NCBI GenBank assembly: GCA_018822545.1
Contig: JAHJKA010000041.1
Coordinates: forward strand, 1-60,003
Source of the DNA: Pseudomonadota bacterium
GTDB taxonomy: Bacteria > Desulfobacterota > Desulfobulbia > Desulfobulbales > SURF-16
Direction: 5' to 3'
Length of the DNA stretch: 60,003 bases
In this document: positions 44,039-51,565 of the stretch, piece by piece
Position numbering within the stretch: the stretch's first letter is position 1
Layout of the letters: every line of letters begins with the position of its first letter
The notes under the pieces: generated by a model
Databases searched by the model: none
What the model saw: only the letters and a program-made list of their open reading frames with translations
Told to the model about the DNA's origin: nothing
Translations under genes and position numbers: made by a program

Positions 44039-45540
44039 TAAGCGGCCCCCATGATATTGGCGGCAGTGATGAGGTGGGAGGGGTGGCGGTCAATGAGGAT
44101 GTTGACGTCATCAGACTGCCAGATAAGATTCTCAATCTCTTTGCTCACCAACTCCGGACAGCGGCCCAGGTTGTTGATCTGGACGCCATCGCTATCCTTG
44201 TGGATTTGGACCCGAAACTGGCACATATAACCGTAGAGGCGTTCCACATCCCCCTTGGCCACCTGGCCCGCGTCGCCCCCTACCGGTAAATCTTCGCCCC
44301 TCCCCTCCTGAGCCAAACCAAAAGAATCGGTCACCAGGTCACCGGCTGGACTTACGGACAGACATGTTGGGACCGGGGTGTTGCTGGCTACAGCTGGAGA
44401 ACAGGCGGCAGGGGTTGCTGCATGCTTGGCGGTGGCGAACAGGGTGATGGCCGGGGGGAGGCCGGCGAGGAGCCAGGCCCGGATATTGGCCCCGGCGGTG
44501 TATGCCTCGCCCGGGTCTTTGCCGCCGCTGGGGGCGTGGCGCTTGGCCTGACGGAAGGTTTCGAGCCACCAGATGCTGCCTTTGTCGCCGCCTTTGTCGG
44601 CATCAAGGGCCACCAGGATCTTCATGGCCTTTTCAAGGAGGGCGCAGGTGGCGGCATCCGGCTTGGCCGAGGCGTTCCAGGTGGTGATGGCGCCGGTATC
44701 AAGGCCCTCTGCCTCCTGGGCCACCAGGATGGCATCGAGACCGGCCTCGACTGGCACAAAGCATTTTGCCCCCCGGTTTAAGACCATGGTGGCCTGGCAG
44801 CCGCCCGGGATGACATAATATTTGAGCTCCGGCAGGAAGCTGGCCCGGTCTTCCTCGGTGCGGCGGATCCTGGCCTGGATCACCTGGCCCTCCTCGTTGA
44901 GCATGGGGACCACCAGGCCAACCGGCAGCCATAGGGGCTTGTCCTTGCCGCTGTCGTTTTTCTCAGCGGGCAGACCCCATGCTTCCCTGGACTTATAAAG
45001 GGGGCCGCCGTTGTTGCCTGGGTTATAACCGAGAAGGTATTTCTTGGCCGACTCCTTGGTGATGCCGCGATCAGCCAGCCACTTGAGGGCCGGGGCAGAG
45101 CCCATGAGCTGCTCGTGGCAGCCGAGGACAAACTCCTGGGCCTTGGCCAGCCATTCGGCGCATGGCATATCGTAGGTGTGGGGCTGGAACTGCTGGACAT
45201 GCTTCAGGGGCGGCCTGGGCGTTGAGCTGGCCGGTCGGGCTACGGTGTTGGCCATGGTGATGCCCAGGGCGGCGCATGCCTCCGGGTAGGAGAGGCCCTC
45301 GGTGTCGCGGACAAACTGGATGTTGTCGCCGTGGATGCCGCATTGCCTGCAGGTAAAATAGCCGCCATCTCTCCTGGTGGGCCAGACCTGAAAGCGGTCT
45401 GAGGCTCCTTTTGTAGACGATCGGGGGCTACCGTCACCACAAACAGGGCAGGAGGAGTGATACTCCTCCCCATGTTTTCCGGTGGAAACCTTGCGGGGTG
45501 AAATTCCGCTATTTCTCAGTAAATCCAAAATGTTGTCCAT
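44038..45540 (-). CDS. Phage primase with CHC2 zinc finger and TOPRIM
   Basis: A start at 45540 with a TGAGG ribosome binding site gives 500 residues. The DnaG-like zinc finger (SCPVCGDGS ... FTCRQCG) spans ~28-60 and the TOPRIM VPVEAGLDAILVA and VALDADKGGDKG (catalytic Glu and DxD) ~250-330. It should prime phage replication together with the SF3 helicase. The 162-base gap upstream (45541-45702) contains a GC-alternating stretch and no gene. Confidence 0.9.
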   Translation of the reverse strand: MDNILDLLRNSGISPRKVSTGKHGEEYHSSCPVCGDGSPRSSTKGASDRFQVWPTRRDGGYFTCRQCGIHGDNIQFVRDTEGLSYPEACAALGITMANTVARPASSTPRPPLKHVQQFQPHTYDMPCAEWLAKAQEFVLGCHEQLMGSAPALKWLADRGITKESAKKYLLGYNPGNNGGPLYKSREAWGLPAEKNDSGKDKPLWLPVGLVVPMLNEEGQVIQARIRRTEEDRASFLPELKYYVIPGGCQATMVLNRGAKCFVPVEAGLDAILVAQEAEGLDTGAITTWNASAKPDAATCALLEKAMKILVALDADKGGDKGSIWWLETFRQAKRHAPSGGKDPGEAYTAGANIRAWLLAGLPPAITLFATAKHAATPAACSPAVASNTPVPTCLSVSPAGDLVTDSFGLAQEGRGEDLPVGGDAGQVAKGDVERLYGYMCQFRVQIHKDSDGVQINNLGRCPELVSKEIENLIWQSDDVNILIDRHPSHLITAANIMGAA

Positions 45541-45702
45541 CCTCAGTACCTTCTTTATATTTTTTCTTTTATGAGATGAATGATGAGGAAAGGGGAGTAT
45601 AGGACCGCGCGCGCGTAAACTCCCCTGTGGCGTCTGGGTGGGTGCGTTATATAGGAGTTTGGGCACTTACGGTTCCATCGTCCCCTTTTTTGCGTAAGTT
45701 GG

Positions 45703-47289
45703 CTATTTGTCGGCGTTTTCATCGATCACCTTCTGGTATTCTGGCTTCACTGACAGTCCCTTATAGTGGTAGTAGCCGCCGGATCGGTACCGTTCAAAGC
45801 GGTCTGTATCGATGATCTGACGGCCAAACTTCTTCTGGGCCGGGGTGTACCTCTCATTCTTATTAATTGTGGCCTGATACCAGTGCTGGAAGGCGGTGTA
45901 GAGATCAGAGGCGCTGATCTTCATATTGGTGTCGGTGACGCAGGCGGCCTCCAGGAACTGGCTGATGTAGTTCTCGTCATCCTGATAATCTGCGGTGGAT
46001 TTCTTCACCGATTTAGGCGGGGCCAGGCCCTTGTGCTGCCACTCAAGGCATCCTTTGACCAGCCAGGCGAGGATGGCCGGCCCGATCTTGCGTAGCTGCT
46101 CTGGTAGATGTTTGTTGGCCGGGCGCTCGTTTGACAGGAGGGGCTCGTCCGCATCCCTCACCACAAAGGAGTAATTATGCTTGATAAGCCAGCACCTCTC
46201 CCAGAAGGCAAAGTCGGTGGCGGGCGGGGTTGGTTCGTGGTTGGTGAGCAGGATCAGTAGATGGGTGGGCAGGAACTTGGTGAGCTTTTTGTCGTAGAGG
46301 CCCCGGGCAATAATGGCATCACCACCGGTGAGCCACTTGACTTTTGAGGGGCTGAACTTGCGGCCCTCGTCCGTCTCACTGGCGATGGCCAGGCGCAGAC
46401 CCTTGAGGGCCATGAGGGATGGATCAGAGCCGCCGGCCTGGGTGCGGTTGCCGTCCAGGAGCATCTCTGAAGGAACTGGCCCGGCATAATCACCCAGGAC
46501 ATGGGACAGGGCCTCCATCACAATGGACTTGCCGTTTCTGCCCTTGCCGATCAGGACCGGAAAGACATGCTCCGAGTCCGTGCCGGTGATCCCGTAGCCA
46601 TAGAGGCGCTGCATGTAGGCGATTTCTTCCTTATTGCCGCCGTAGATCTCCTCTAGGGTTTGGTCGAACAGTGAGAAGTCCACCTCAGATAAAGGAGTTT
46701 CAGGATAGGGAACGGCGCAGCGTTTGGAGATGTAATCCTCTGGGCGGCCGTCTTCAAGCTCGCCGCTCTTAAGGTCGATCACTCCGTTCTGGACGGCCAG
46801 GAGCCAGGGGTTTGAGTCGAACTCATCCCCCCTGATGGATAGGGGATTGACCGGGTTGGTGTGGGCGAATTTAAGGCAGTTGCTGCGGCCCGAGTCCTTG
46901 CGGAGCCGGCTTACCCGTTGCTTGATGGCGTCGATTTTCGCCTTGTATACTTTGGCGACATCTTTGCCGTCATCGCCCTTGGCCATGGCCTCGCCATAAT
47001 TTTTCCAGAGGTCGGTAACTTCTTCTGCGTAGCGCAGGGCTACGTTCTCAACGGCGGCCACGGCCCAGTCCAGATCATCAGGGATCCAGGAGTGTTTGTC
47101 CCAGGCAAACCAGCAGTCAAAATTTTTAGCAAAGACAAACTGGTCTTTATGGAGAGCGGCATAGAGCATGCCATCACCAAGCTCGTTGGCGTTTAGGCAT
47201 TCCATGACAAATTTGGAATCGATACCGCCACCGCCGCCCTGGGCGTTGGCCTCTTTGCTCTCTTTTTTGATTAGGTGCAGGTCAGCCAT
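45703..47289 (-). CDS. Phage/plasmid primase-helicase, SF3 (P4/D5-type)
   Basis: 528 residues: N-terminal D5-like domain (ENVALRYAEEVTDLW), SF3 helicase with GKGRNGKSIVMEAL (Walker A, ~264) and RLAIASETDEGRKF (Walker B region), then THLLILLTNHEP (sensor). It unwinds at the phage origin. The gene overlaps the zinc-ribbon regulator start by eight bases. Confidence 0.92.
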   Translation of the reverse strand: MADLHLIKKESKEANAQGGGGGIDSKFVMECLNANELGDGMLYAALHKDQFVFAKNFDCWFAWDKHSWIPDDLDWAVAAVENVALRYAEEVTDLWKNYGEAMAKGDDGKDVAKVYKAKIDAIKQRVSRLRKDSGRSNCLKFAHTNPVNPLSIRGDEFDSNPWLLAVQNGVIDLKSGELEDGRPEDYISKRCAVPYPETPLSEVDFSLFDQTLEEIYGGNKEEIAYMQRLYGYGITGTDSEHVFPVLIGKGRNGKSIVMEALSHVLGDYAGPVPSEMLLDGNRTQAGGSDPSLMALKGLRLAIASETDEGRKFSPSKVKWLTGGDAIIARGLYDKKLTKFLPTHLLILLTNHEPTPPATDFAFWERCWLIKHNYSFVVRDADEPLLSNERPANKHLPEQLRKIGPAILAWLVKGCLEWQHKGLAPPKSVKKSTADYQDDENYISQFLEAACVTDTNMKISASDLYTAFQHWYQATINKNERYTPAQKKFGRQIIDTDRFERYRSGGYYHYKGLSVKPEYQKVIDENADK

Positions 47290-47551
47290 TTACTACCTGT
47301 TTTTTGTAATTGTATGCCTGGCGGCTGGAGATATTGGCCGCCTTGGATATCAGCTCCGGGGCAACCCCCAGAGCGAGAAGTTTCTTGATGATGCTGACGA
47401 TCTCGTCAGGGAGCCGGCGGCGCTCAAGGTCTGCCATGAACTGATGGCCGCACTCCTTACACCGCATGAACTGGCCACCCCTGATGGTTCCGTTCTTCAC
47501 CGCGGCCCCATGACATTCAGGACACCCCATCCTTACTTCTTCACTACTCAT
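47282..47551 (-). CDS. Zinc-ribbon helix-turn-helix protein (IS1 InsA-like)
   Basis: Start at 47551 gives 89 residues: MGCPECHGAAVKNGTIRGGQ and an RCKECGHQF pair form an InsA/Zn_Tnp_IS1-type ribbon, followed by an HTH-like ELISKAANISSRQAYNYKKQ segment. It is a small phage DNA-binding protein rather than a transposase, given the missing catalytic part and phage operon position. It may bind at the origin or early promoters. Confidence 0.7.
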   Translation of the reverse strand: MSSEEVRMGCPECHGAAVKNGTIRGGQFMRCKECGHQFMADLERRRLPDEIVSIIKKLLALGVAPELISKAANISSRQAYNYKKQVVNG

Positions 47552-47993
47552 GGCTATCTCCCAAAATTCCACTATTCCACTGCTTTGTGGATTTTCCGAG
47601 CGCACGATTGCCGGGGTGTAAATACCCGTAGGCTGTAAAGCCCCCAGAAGGACCCGTGGCGCTAGAGATGTTCAGGGGATGATCCTTGACCATTGAGTGG
47701 TATCCCTGGGAAAGGGGGGAGGGGGGAAGGGCGGCGGCGCGGCCACCCTGGGGTACGACCGCCGAGGCCTCGGTTACCTGGGGAGACAGCACGATCATAT
47801 CGCCATCTTCCATCTCGGTAGCCAGGTCGACTTGGCGGTCATGCATTAGATGCAAGCCAAGATACATGCCCGCATGCCTGTCAGAGATGGCGTCAGCAAC
47901 CAAACAAAAGGCGCAAATAAGCAGGGACAACGTACAAATAACCGCCATCAACCAGCCTATGGCAGCATCAAATGTTTTGATTTTATTGGCCAT
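47544..47993 (-). CDS. Single-span membrane protein, unknown
   Basis: 149 residues with one N-terminal membrane helix (WLMAVICTLSLLICAFCLVA, ~14-33) and a low-complexity Pro/Ala tail. Its stop overlaps the start of the zinc-ribbon regulator. Unusual in an early operon, and no family recognised. Confidence 0.55.
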   Translation of the reverse strand: MANKIKTFDAAIGWLMAVICTLSLLICAFCLVADAISDRHAGMYLGLHLMHDRQVDLATEMEDGDMIVLSPQVTEASAVVPQGGRAAALPPSPLSQGYHSMVKDHPLNISSATGPSGGFTAYGYLHPGNRALGKSTKQWNSGILGDSHE

Positions 47994-48089
47994 GATAAAC
48001 CTCTAATTACTGGGGCAGGCTTGCCACAGAGGGAGAATGATGAAAAAAGGAAACAGGCAACCATAAATCAATAAACCTGATGCCATAGC

Positions 48090-48497
48090 CTAAGCTCCCA
48101 GGGCTACGTCTGCACCAGTCACAGTAGATCGCGGCCGGCCACCAGCTGGCTTGTTGCCTACCATCTCGCCACTGGCGCTAAGAAGACGCCACAGATCACG
48201 GCGGTAGATCAGCACCGGGCTTTTCCGAGCTGCAGACTTCCTCACATAAGGGATCTCATCACCATCCACGACCCGCTCCCGCAGCATGTAATACGACAAG
48301 GCGCACTCAGAGACCGCTTGCTTTAGAGTAATCAGCCCATCTGGATCTTGATCTTTACGGTGAAGAGGGGTGGCGGGGCCGCCAGAAGACAAGGCGACCC
48401 CGCCCTTTGAGGAGAGGAGTGGGGAAAAAAACGCAGAGAGTTCCTCTGCAGTAACGCCAGGAAGATTGATGGTTAGAGTGATCTCAGCCACGGGCAT
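48090..48497 (-). CDS. Excisionase-like / HTH phage protein
   Basis: Start at 48497 (or 48521). About 135 residues; the middle segment (LITLKQAVSECALSYYMLRERV ... RKSPVLIYRRDLWRLL) has the form of a MerR/excisionase-like winged helix. It overlaps the upstream gene by 14 bases, so is coupled. Could be the recombination directionality factor, but it is unproven. Confidence 0.5.
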   Translation of the reverse strand: MPVAEITLTINLPGVTAEELSAFFSPLLSSKGGVALSSGGPATPLHRKDQDPDGLITLKQAVSECALSYYMLRERVVDGDEIPYVRKSAARKSPVLIYRRDLWRLLSASGEMVGNKPAGGRPRSTVTGADVALGA

Positions 48498-48969
48498 CCT
48501 CGCCGCTTCTTCTAATTGCATCTTTCACTTCTTCAAGATCACGGATCATATCATCGGCCCGGGATAGCAGCGCCGCCCTCTCATCCTCAGAGATCTCATC
48601 ATCCTTGATTGCCTCCAGATAGGTCTTGGCCAGCAGCCCCTTAGCGCAGTCCAGGTCGATTAGCTCATGGGCGATTGATTCTTTGTCAGAGACGACCTTG
48701 TTGCGGCGCAAACAATATCCAAGGGGTTCGACCAGGCGGCGCAAACCTCCCTCGACAACATCACGGCGGCCAACCTCGAGGAGCCGCCGACACACCACAC
48801 TAAGCAGATCAAGAGGATTACGGCTGATGCACTCGCAAAAGTCAGGATCAGCACTCCAGCGCTCAACCTGACGGGTGGAGACGCTGTAGGTCTTGGCCAG
48901 TGAACCTTTGCCGATGATGTGAAACGCACTCGACCAGAACTGATGGGTGCGGGTGATGATGTCGCTCAT
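48484..48969 (-). CDS. Early phage regulatory protein (CII-position)
   Basis: 161 residues, with an HTH-like KGSLAKTYSVSTRQVERW at ~21-38 and acidic helical C-terminus. It is the second gene after cro on the lytic transcript, as lambda CII is, but similarity to CII cannot be shown. Function unknown. Confidence 0.55.
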   Translation of the reverse strand: MSDIITRTHQFWSSAFHIIGKGSLAKTYSVSTRQVERWSADPDFCECISRNPLDLLSVVCRRLLEVGRRDVVEGGLRRLVEPLGYCLRRNKVVSDKESIAHELIDLDCAKGLLAKTYLEAIKDDEISEDERAALLSRADDMIRDLEEVKDAIRRSGEDARG

Positions 48970-49060
48970 GGCTTTTTTTCGACCTCGAAATTGTTAAAAA
49001 TTAGGCTTACGATGATGATGGGATAATGAAACCTAAGTCGCAAAAATCATTGAATGAAAC

Positions 49061-49129
49061 CCCGTCCTCTGGTAAGCGTATTGGTACGACCCTAACACGC
49101 CAGTATTGCGCCCAGAGGACGGGTGTTTT
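49061..49129 (+). terminator. Hairpin downstream of cro (tR1-like position)
   Basis: A 12-base arm CCCGTCCTCTGG (49061-49072) and its complement at 49112-49123 enclose ~39 bases that can pair further. On the plus strand it is followed by TGTTTTTT. On the minus strand it begins one base after the cro-like stop, where lambda has tR1. The T run makes the plus direction the better terminator. The 160-base gap it lies in has no gene. Confidence 0.6.
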
Positions 49130-49339
49130 TTATGCCGCCTTTGCCTGCTTCGGCGGCCAGATTTCGATGATGGGGCGTTTGAGTGTTTTTGAGATGAGCT
49201 CGCGGACGTGGTCCGTCTCTAAATCTCCAGCGGCCACGCGGTACAAGGTAGACTTGGTGATATTGTTTTCCTTGGCAAAAGCCGGCCCCCTGAGGCCAGT
49301 AGCAAGCATAATGGCGCCGATTATTTGAATGTCAGTCAT
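49130..49339 (-). CDS. Cro-like repressor
   Basis: A 69-residue HTH protein (QIIGAIMLATGLRGPAFAKENNITKSTLYRV) divergent from the CI-like gene. Its size and position suit Cro, the lytic switch repressor binding the same operators. Confidence 0.72.
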   Translation of the reverse strand: MTDIQIIGAIMLATGLRGPAFAKENNITKSTLYRVAAGDLETDHVRELISKTLKRPIIEIWPPKQAKAA

Positions 49340-49353
49340 GATTTAGCCTCGTA

Positions 49354-49533
49354 TTAATGACGGTGATCAATTTCGGAGAGAAGTTCGGCATGGCGTTCAT
49401 CCACGACAAGGATCGCGACAAACTTGGCCAAAAGCCTGATTGACCAGCCCTGATCCTCGGCGAATTTCCGCAACTTGGTTAACGGGTCGTGTTGTTCAAA
49501 TTGATTTTGGATGTCGCTTTTCTTAGGGCTCAT
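49354..49533 (-). CDS. 59-residue protein at the lytic promoter
   Basis: ATG at 49533 to TAA at 49354: MSPKKSDIQNQFEQHDPLTK then a helix LRKFAEDQGWSIRLLAKFVA. It is the first reading frame on the lytic transcript, immediately beside the operators, and ends just upstream of the cro-like gene. A small DNA-binding or anti-repressor role is possible; no family recognised. Confidence 0.45.
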   Translation of the reverse strand: MSPKKSDIQNQFEQHDPLTKLRKFAEDQGWSIRLLAKFVAILVVDERHAELLSEIDHRH

Positions 49534-49547
49534 TGAAGACTACGGTA

Positions 49548-49592
49548 GCGAAATGTCGCGAAGCTGTAAAGCGAATATTCGCGAATATTGAT
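49548..49592. promoter_or_regulatory. Probable CI/Cro operators
   Basis: GCGAATATTCGC is a perfect 12-base palindrome at 49571-49582. A related GCGAAATGTCGC lies 23 bases to the left at 49548-49559, and a half copy GCGAATATTGAT overlaps on the right. They sit between the divergent repressor and lytic genes. The spacing of about two helical turns is typical of paired phage operators. Confidence 0.65.
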
Positions 49593-49619
49593 ATAGCCAC
49601 GAAAGATCAAGGGAATAAA

Positions 49620-50294
49620 GTGCAAGAAATATCATTCCATAAGAGGCTTAGGGCCCTTGTTGGCGAAATATCGGACAATGCCTTTGCGAAAAAATGCGAT
49701 ATCCCAGGGTCGACAATGCGAGGGTATTTAGATGGTTCCAGCCAACCGAACCTTGAGAACCTTGCCAAGATTGCCAACGCCTGCGGTGTCTCAGTCGGCT
49801 GGCTGGCTGCAGGGGAAGGGGAGGGTGACGCCATCATTGCCAATGTCGCCAAAGAAGCGCGGCTAGGGGCGGAATATTGCCAGATCCCTCTCTATGATGT
49901 GCAGGCCTCGGCGGGCCCAGGTTCTTACGTAGAAGGTGAACAGGTGACGGATATCCTGGCCTTTAGAAAAGAATGGGTCCGGAATGAGCTGCACCTTGAC
50001 CCGGCCCACTTATCCCTGATCTTTGTTCATGGCGACTCCATGGAGCCAACCCTGCATTCTGGTGATACCGTTCTGATAGATCAGAGAGAAGGCCAGGATC
50101 TTGCCGACGGAGTATGGGCACTGAGAGTTGACGGAGCCCTCCTGGTTAAACGCATCCAGAAGTTCCCAGGTGGAAAAATAACCATCAAAAGTGACAACGC
50201 CCAGCTCTACCCGGCCTATGACCTCATGGCCGACAAATTGCCAGATGACCTCAAGTTTATCGGCCGGATCGTTTGGGTTGGAAAGAGGATGTGA
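49620..50294 (+). CDS. CI/LexA-like phage repressor with S24 peptidase domain
   Basis: A GTG at 49620 behind AAGGGA gives 224 residues; a TTG at 49533 would run through the operators and is rejected. N-terminal HTH (residues ~8-62), then the S24 domain with cleavage Ala98-Gly99 in ASAGPG, nucleophile Ser140 in VHGDSMEPTL and general-base Lys177 in LLVKRIQ. RecA-stimulated self-cleavage would link prophage induction to DNA damage. Confidence 0.92.
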   Translation: MQEISFHKRLRALVGEISDNAFAKKCDIPGSTMRGYLDGSSQPNLENLAKIANACGVSVGWLAAGEGEGDAIIANVAKEARLGAEYCQIPLYDVQASAGPGSYVEGEQVTDILAFRKEWVRNELHLDPAHLSLIFVHGDSMEPTLHSGDTVLIDQREGQDLADGVWALRVDGALLVKRIQKFPGGKITIKSDNAQLYPAYDLMADKLPDDLKFIGRIVWVGKRM

Positions 50295-50360
50295 TCTTTC
50301 TTAAGACTATCTTCGAAAATACCGAAGACCATGAGAATATAATTCTTAGTTTTCACGAAC

Positions 50361-50399
50361 AAATGCTGAAGTTGCACTGCCTGCTTCAGCATTTTTTTT
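50361..50399 (+). terminator. Terminator after the repressor gene
   Basis: AAATGCTGAAG (50361-50371) pairs with CTTCAGCATTT and is followed by a run of T's. It would stop the repressor transcript before the cargo genes, which must then have their own promoters. Confidence 0.8.
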
Positions 50400-50507
50400 A
50401 ACCATAAGTCCTGGCAGACATTTGTACTATTTAAAACAGAGTATGTTCTGATAATTCAGAAGATTACGCGGCAGATACTGCCCTTAAGAAGAAATGAGGA
50501 TCAATGA

Positions 50508-50672
50508 ATGAAGAAAGACAAATTTATCTCTAAAACAGCTGCACGAATATTTGCTGAAATGTTTGCTAACCCCGAAAAGGATCCAAGTGCGGCCGTTGCT
50601 GTTGATAGGGCAATCGAGCTATGGGAACAACTAATTTCTAAAAAAGTAATAGTTCCAGATGAGAGCAAGTAG
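50508..50672 (+). CDS. 54-residue hypothetical protein
   Basis: ATG at 50508 with AGGA seven bases before it: MKKDKFISKTAARIFAEMFA followed by a helix-rich sequence ending in KVIVPDESK. It has alternating basic and acidic helices and no motif. It lies 18 bases before the thermonuclease start, so is likely in its transcript; function unknown. Confidence 0.6.
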   Translation: MKKDKFISKTAARIFAEMFANPEKDPSAAVAVDRAIELWEQLISKKVIVPDESK

Positions 50673-50690
50673 AAAAGAGGGGAGGGCCCT

Positions 50691-51353
50691 GTGAGAAAAA
50701 TCATCTGTACTGTTCTTTTTGCCATCCTGAGCACTACTTCCGCCTATGCTGAACAATGTAAGGTCGCTCATGTTTCAGACGGTGACACTGTCAAGGCTAT
50801 TTGCAATGGCCGTGAGGTTAAAATCCGCCTTTATGGCGTTGACACCCCCGAAAAGAAACAGAGTTTTGGTGAGCAGGCAACGCAATACACCCAGCAGGCT
50901 GTTCTCAACAAGATTGTGGATGTGCAGGTCTTAGACACAGATCGCTATGGTCGTAGTGTGGCGGTAGTCAAAGAGGGCAGCTTCAATCTGAATGAAATGC
51001 TTGTGAAAAACGGTTTCGCTTGGGTTTATGGCAAATATTGCAAAGAATCGTTCTGTAATGAATTCAAGAATTATGAAAAACAAGCTCAACAACAGCGGAT
51101 TGGTTTGTGGTCTGAAAATAGACCCACCGCCCCTTGGGACTATAGAAGAGTGCTGGGGAGTGACAATCCTGCCAATTTAACCCAAGGGGCATCTGCAGCT
51201 TCCGCAGGCGTTTATCATGGTAATGTTAATAGCCATGTTTTTCATGGCTCAGGATGCAAAGATTACAACTGCAAAAACTGCAGGAAATCTTTTTCGTCAA
51301 AGAATGAGGCGCAGAAGGCGGGGTATAGGCCGCATAATCAGTGTGTGAATTAG
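50691..51353 (+). CDS. Secreted thermonuclease (staphylococcal nuclease family)
   Basis: GTG start with a GAGGGGAGG ribosome binding site; signal peptide (~1-20, ending AYAEQC). The SNase fold spans ~22-150 with DGDTVKA (metal and Arg region), KIRLYGVDTPEKKQ and DRYGRSVAVV (catalytic Glu/Arg neighbourhood). The C-terminal ~45 residues hold an HVFHGSGCKDYNCKNCRKSF motif with three cysteines, resembling the metal-binding tail of some bacterial SNases. It would act outside the cytoplasm. Confidence 0.88.
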   Translation: MRKIICTVLFAILSTTSAYAEQCKVAHVSDGDTVKAICNGREVKIRLYGVDTPEKKQSFGEQATQYTQQAVLNKIVDVQVLDTDRYGRSVAVVKEGSFNLNEMLVKNGFAWVYGKYCKESFCNEFKNYEKQAQQQRIGLWSENRPTAPWDYRRVLGSDNPANLTQGASAASAGVYHGNVNSHVFHGSGCKDYNCKNCRKSFSSKNEAQKAGYRPHNQCVN

Positions 51354-51565
51354 ATTTTCTTCCTGGGGCATTTGATAGTTTTTGTCGAAGGATCAACAAC
51401 CACCAAAATTTCACGCAGTATGGGCCCGATTAAAATATACAGCCAGCCGTCGATAGCCGATTAGCCCGCTCTGTATAGTATAATGTTCGGCAGTCCATAC
51501 ATAATTAAGCCAATCACTTATTTGAAGTTGTAAGTTCACCCACTATATAAAAACAAGAAGACAGG

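Noticed and set aside
45541..45702. Replication origin in the primase-helicase gap
   Set aside because: A GC-alternating stretch is present, but no iterons or AT-rich unwinding element could be shown.
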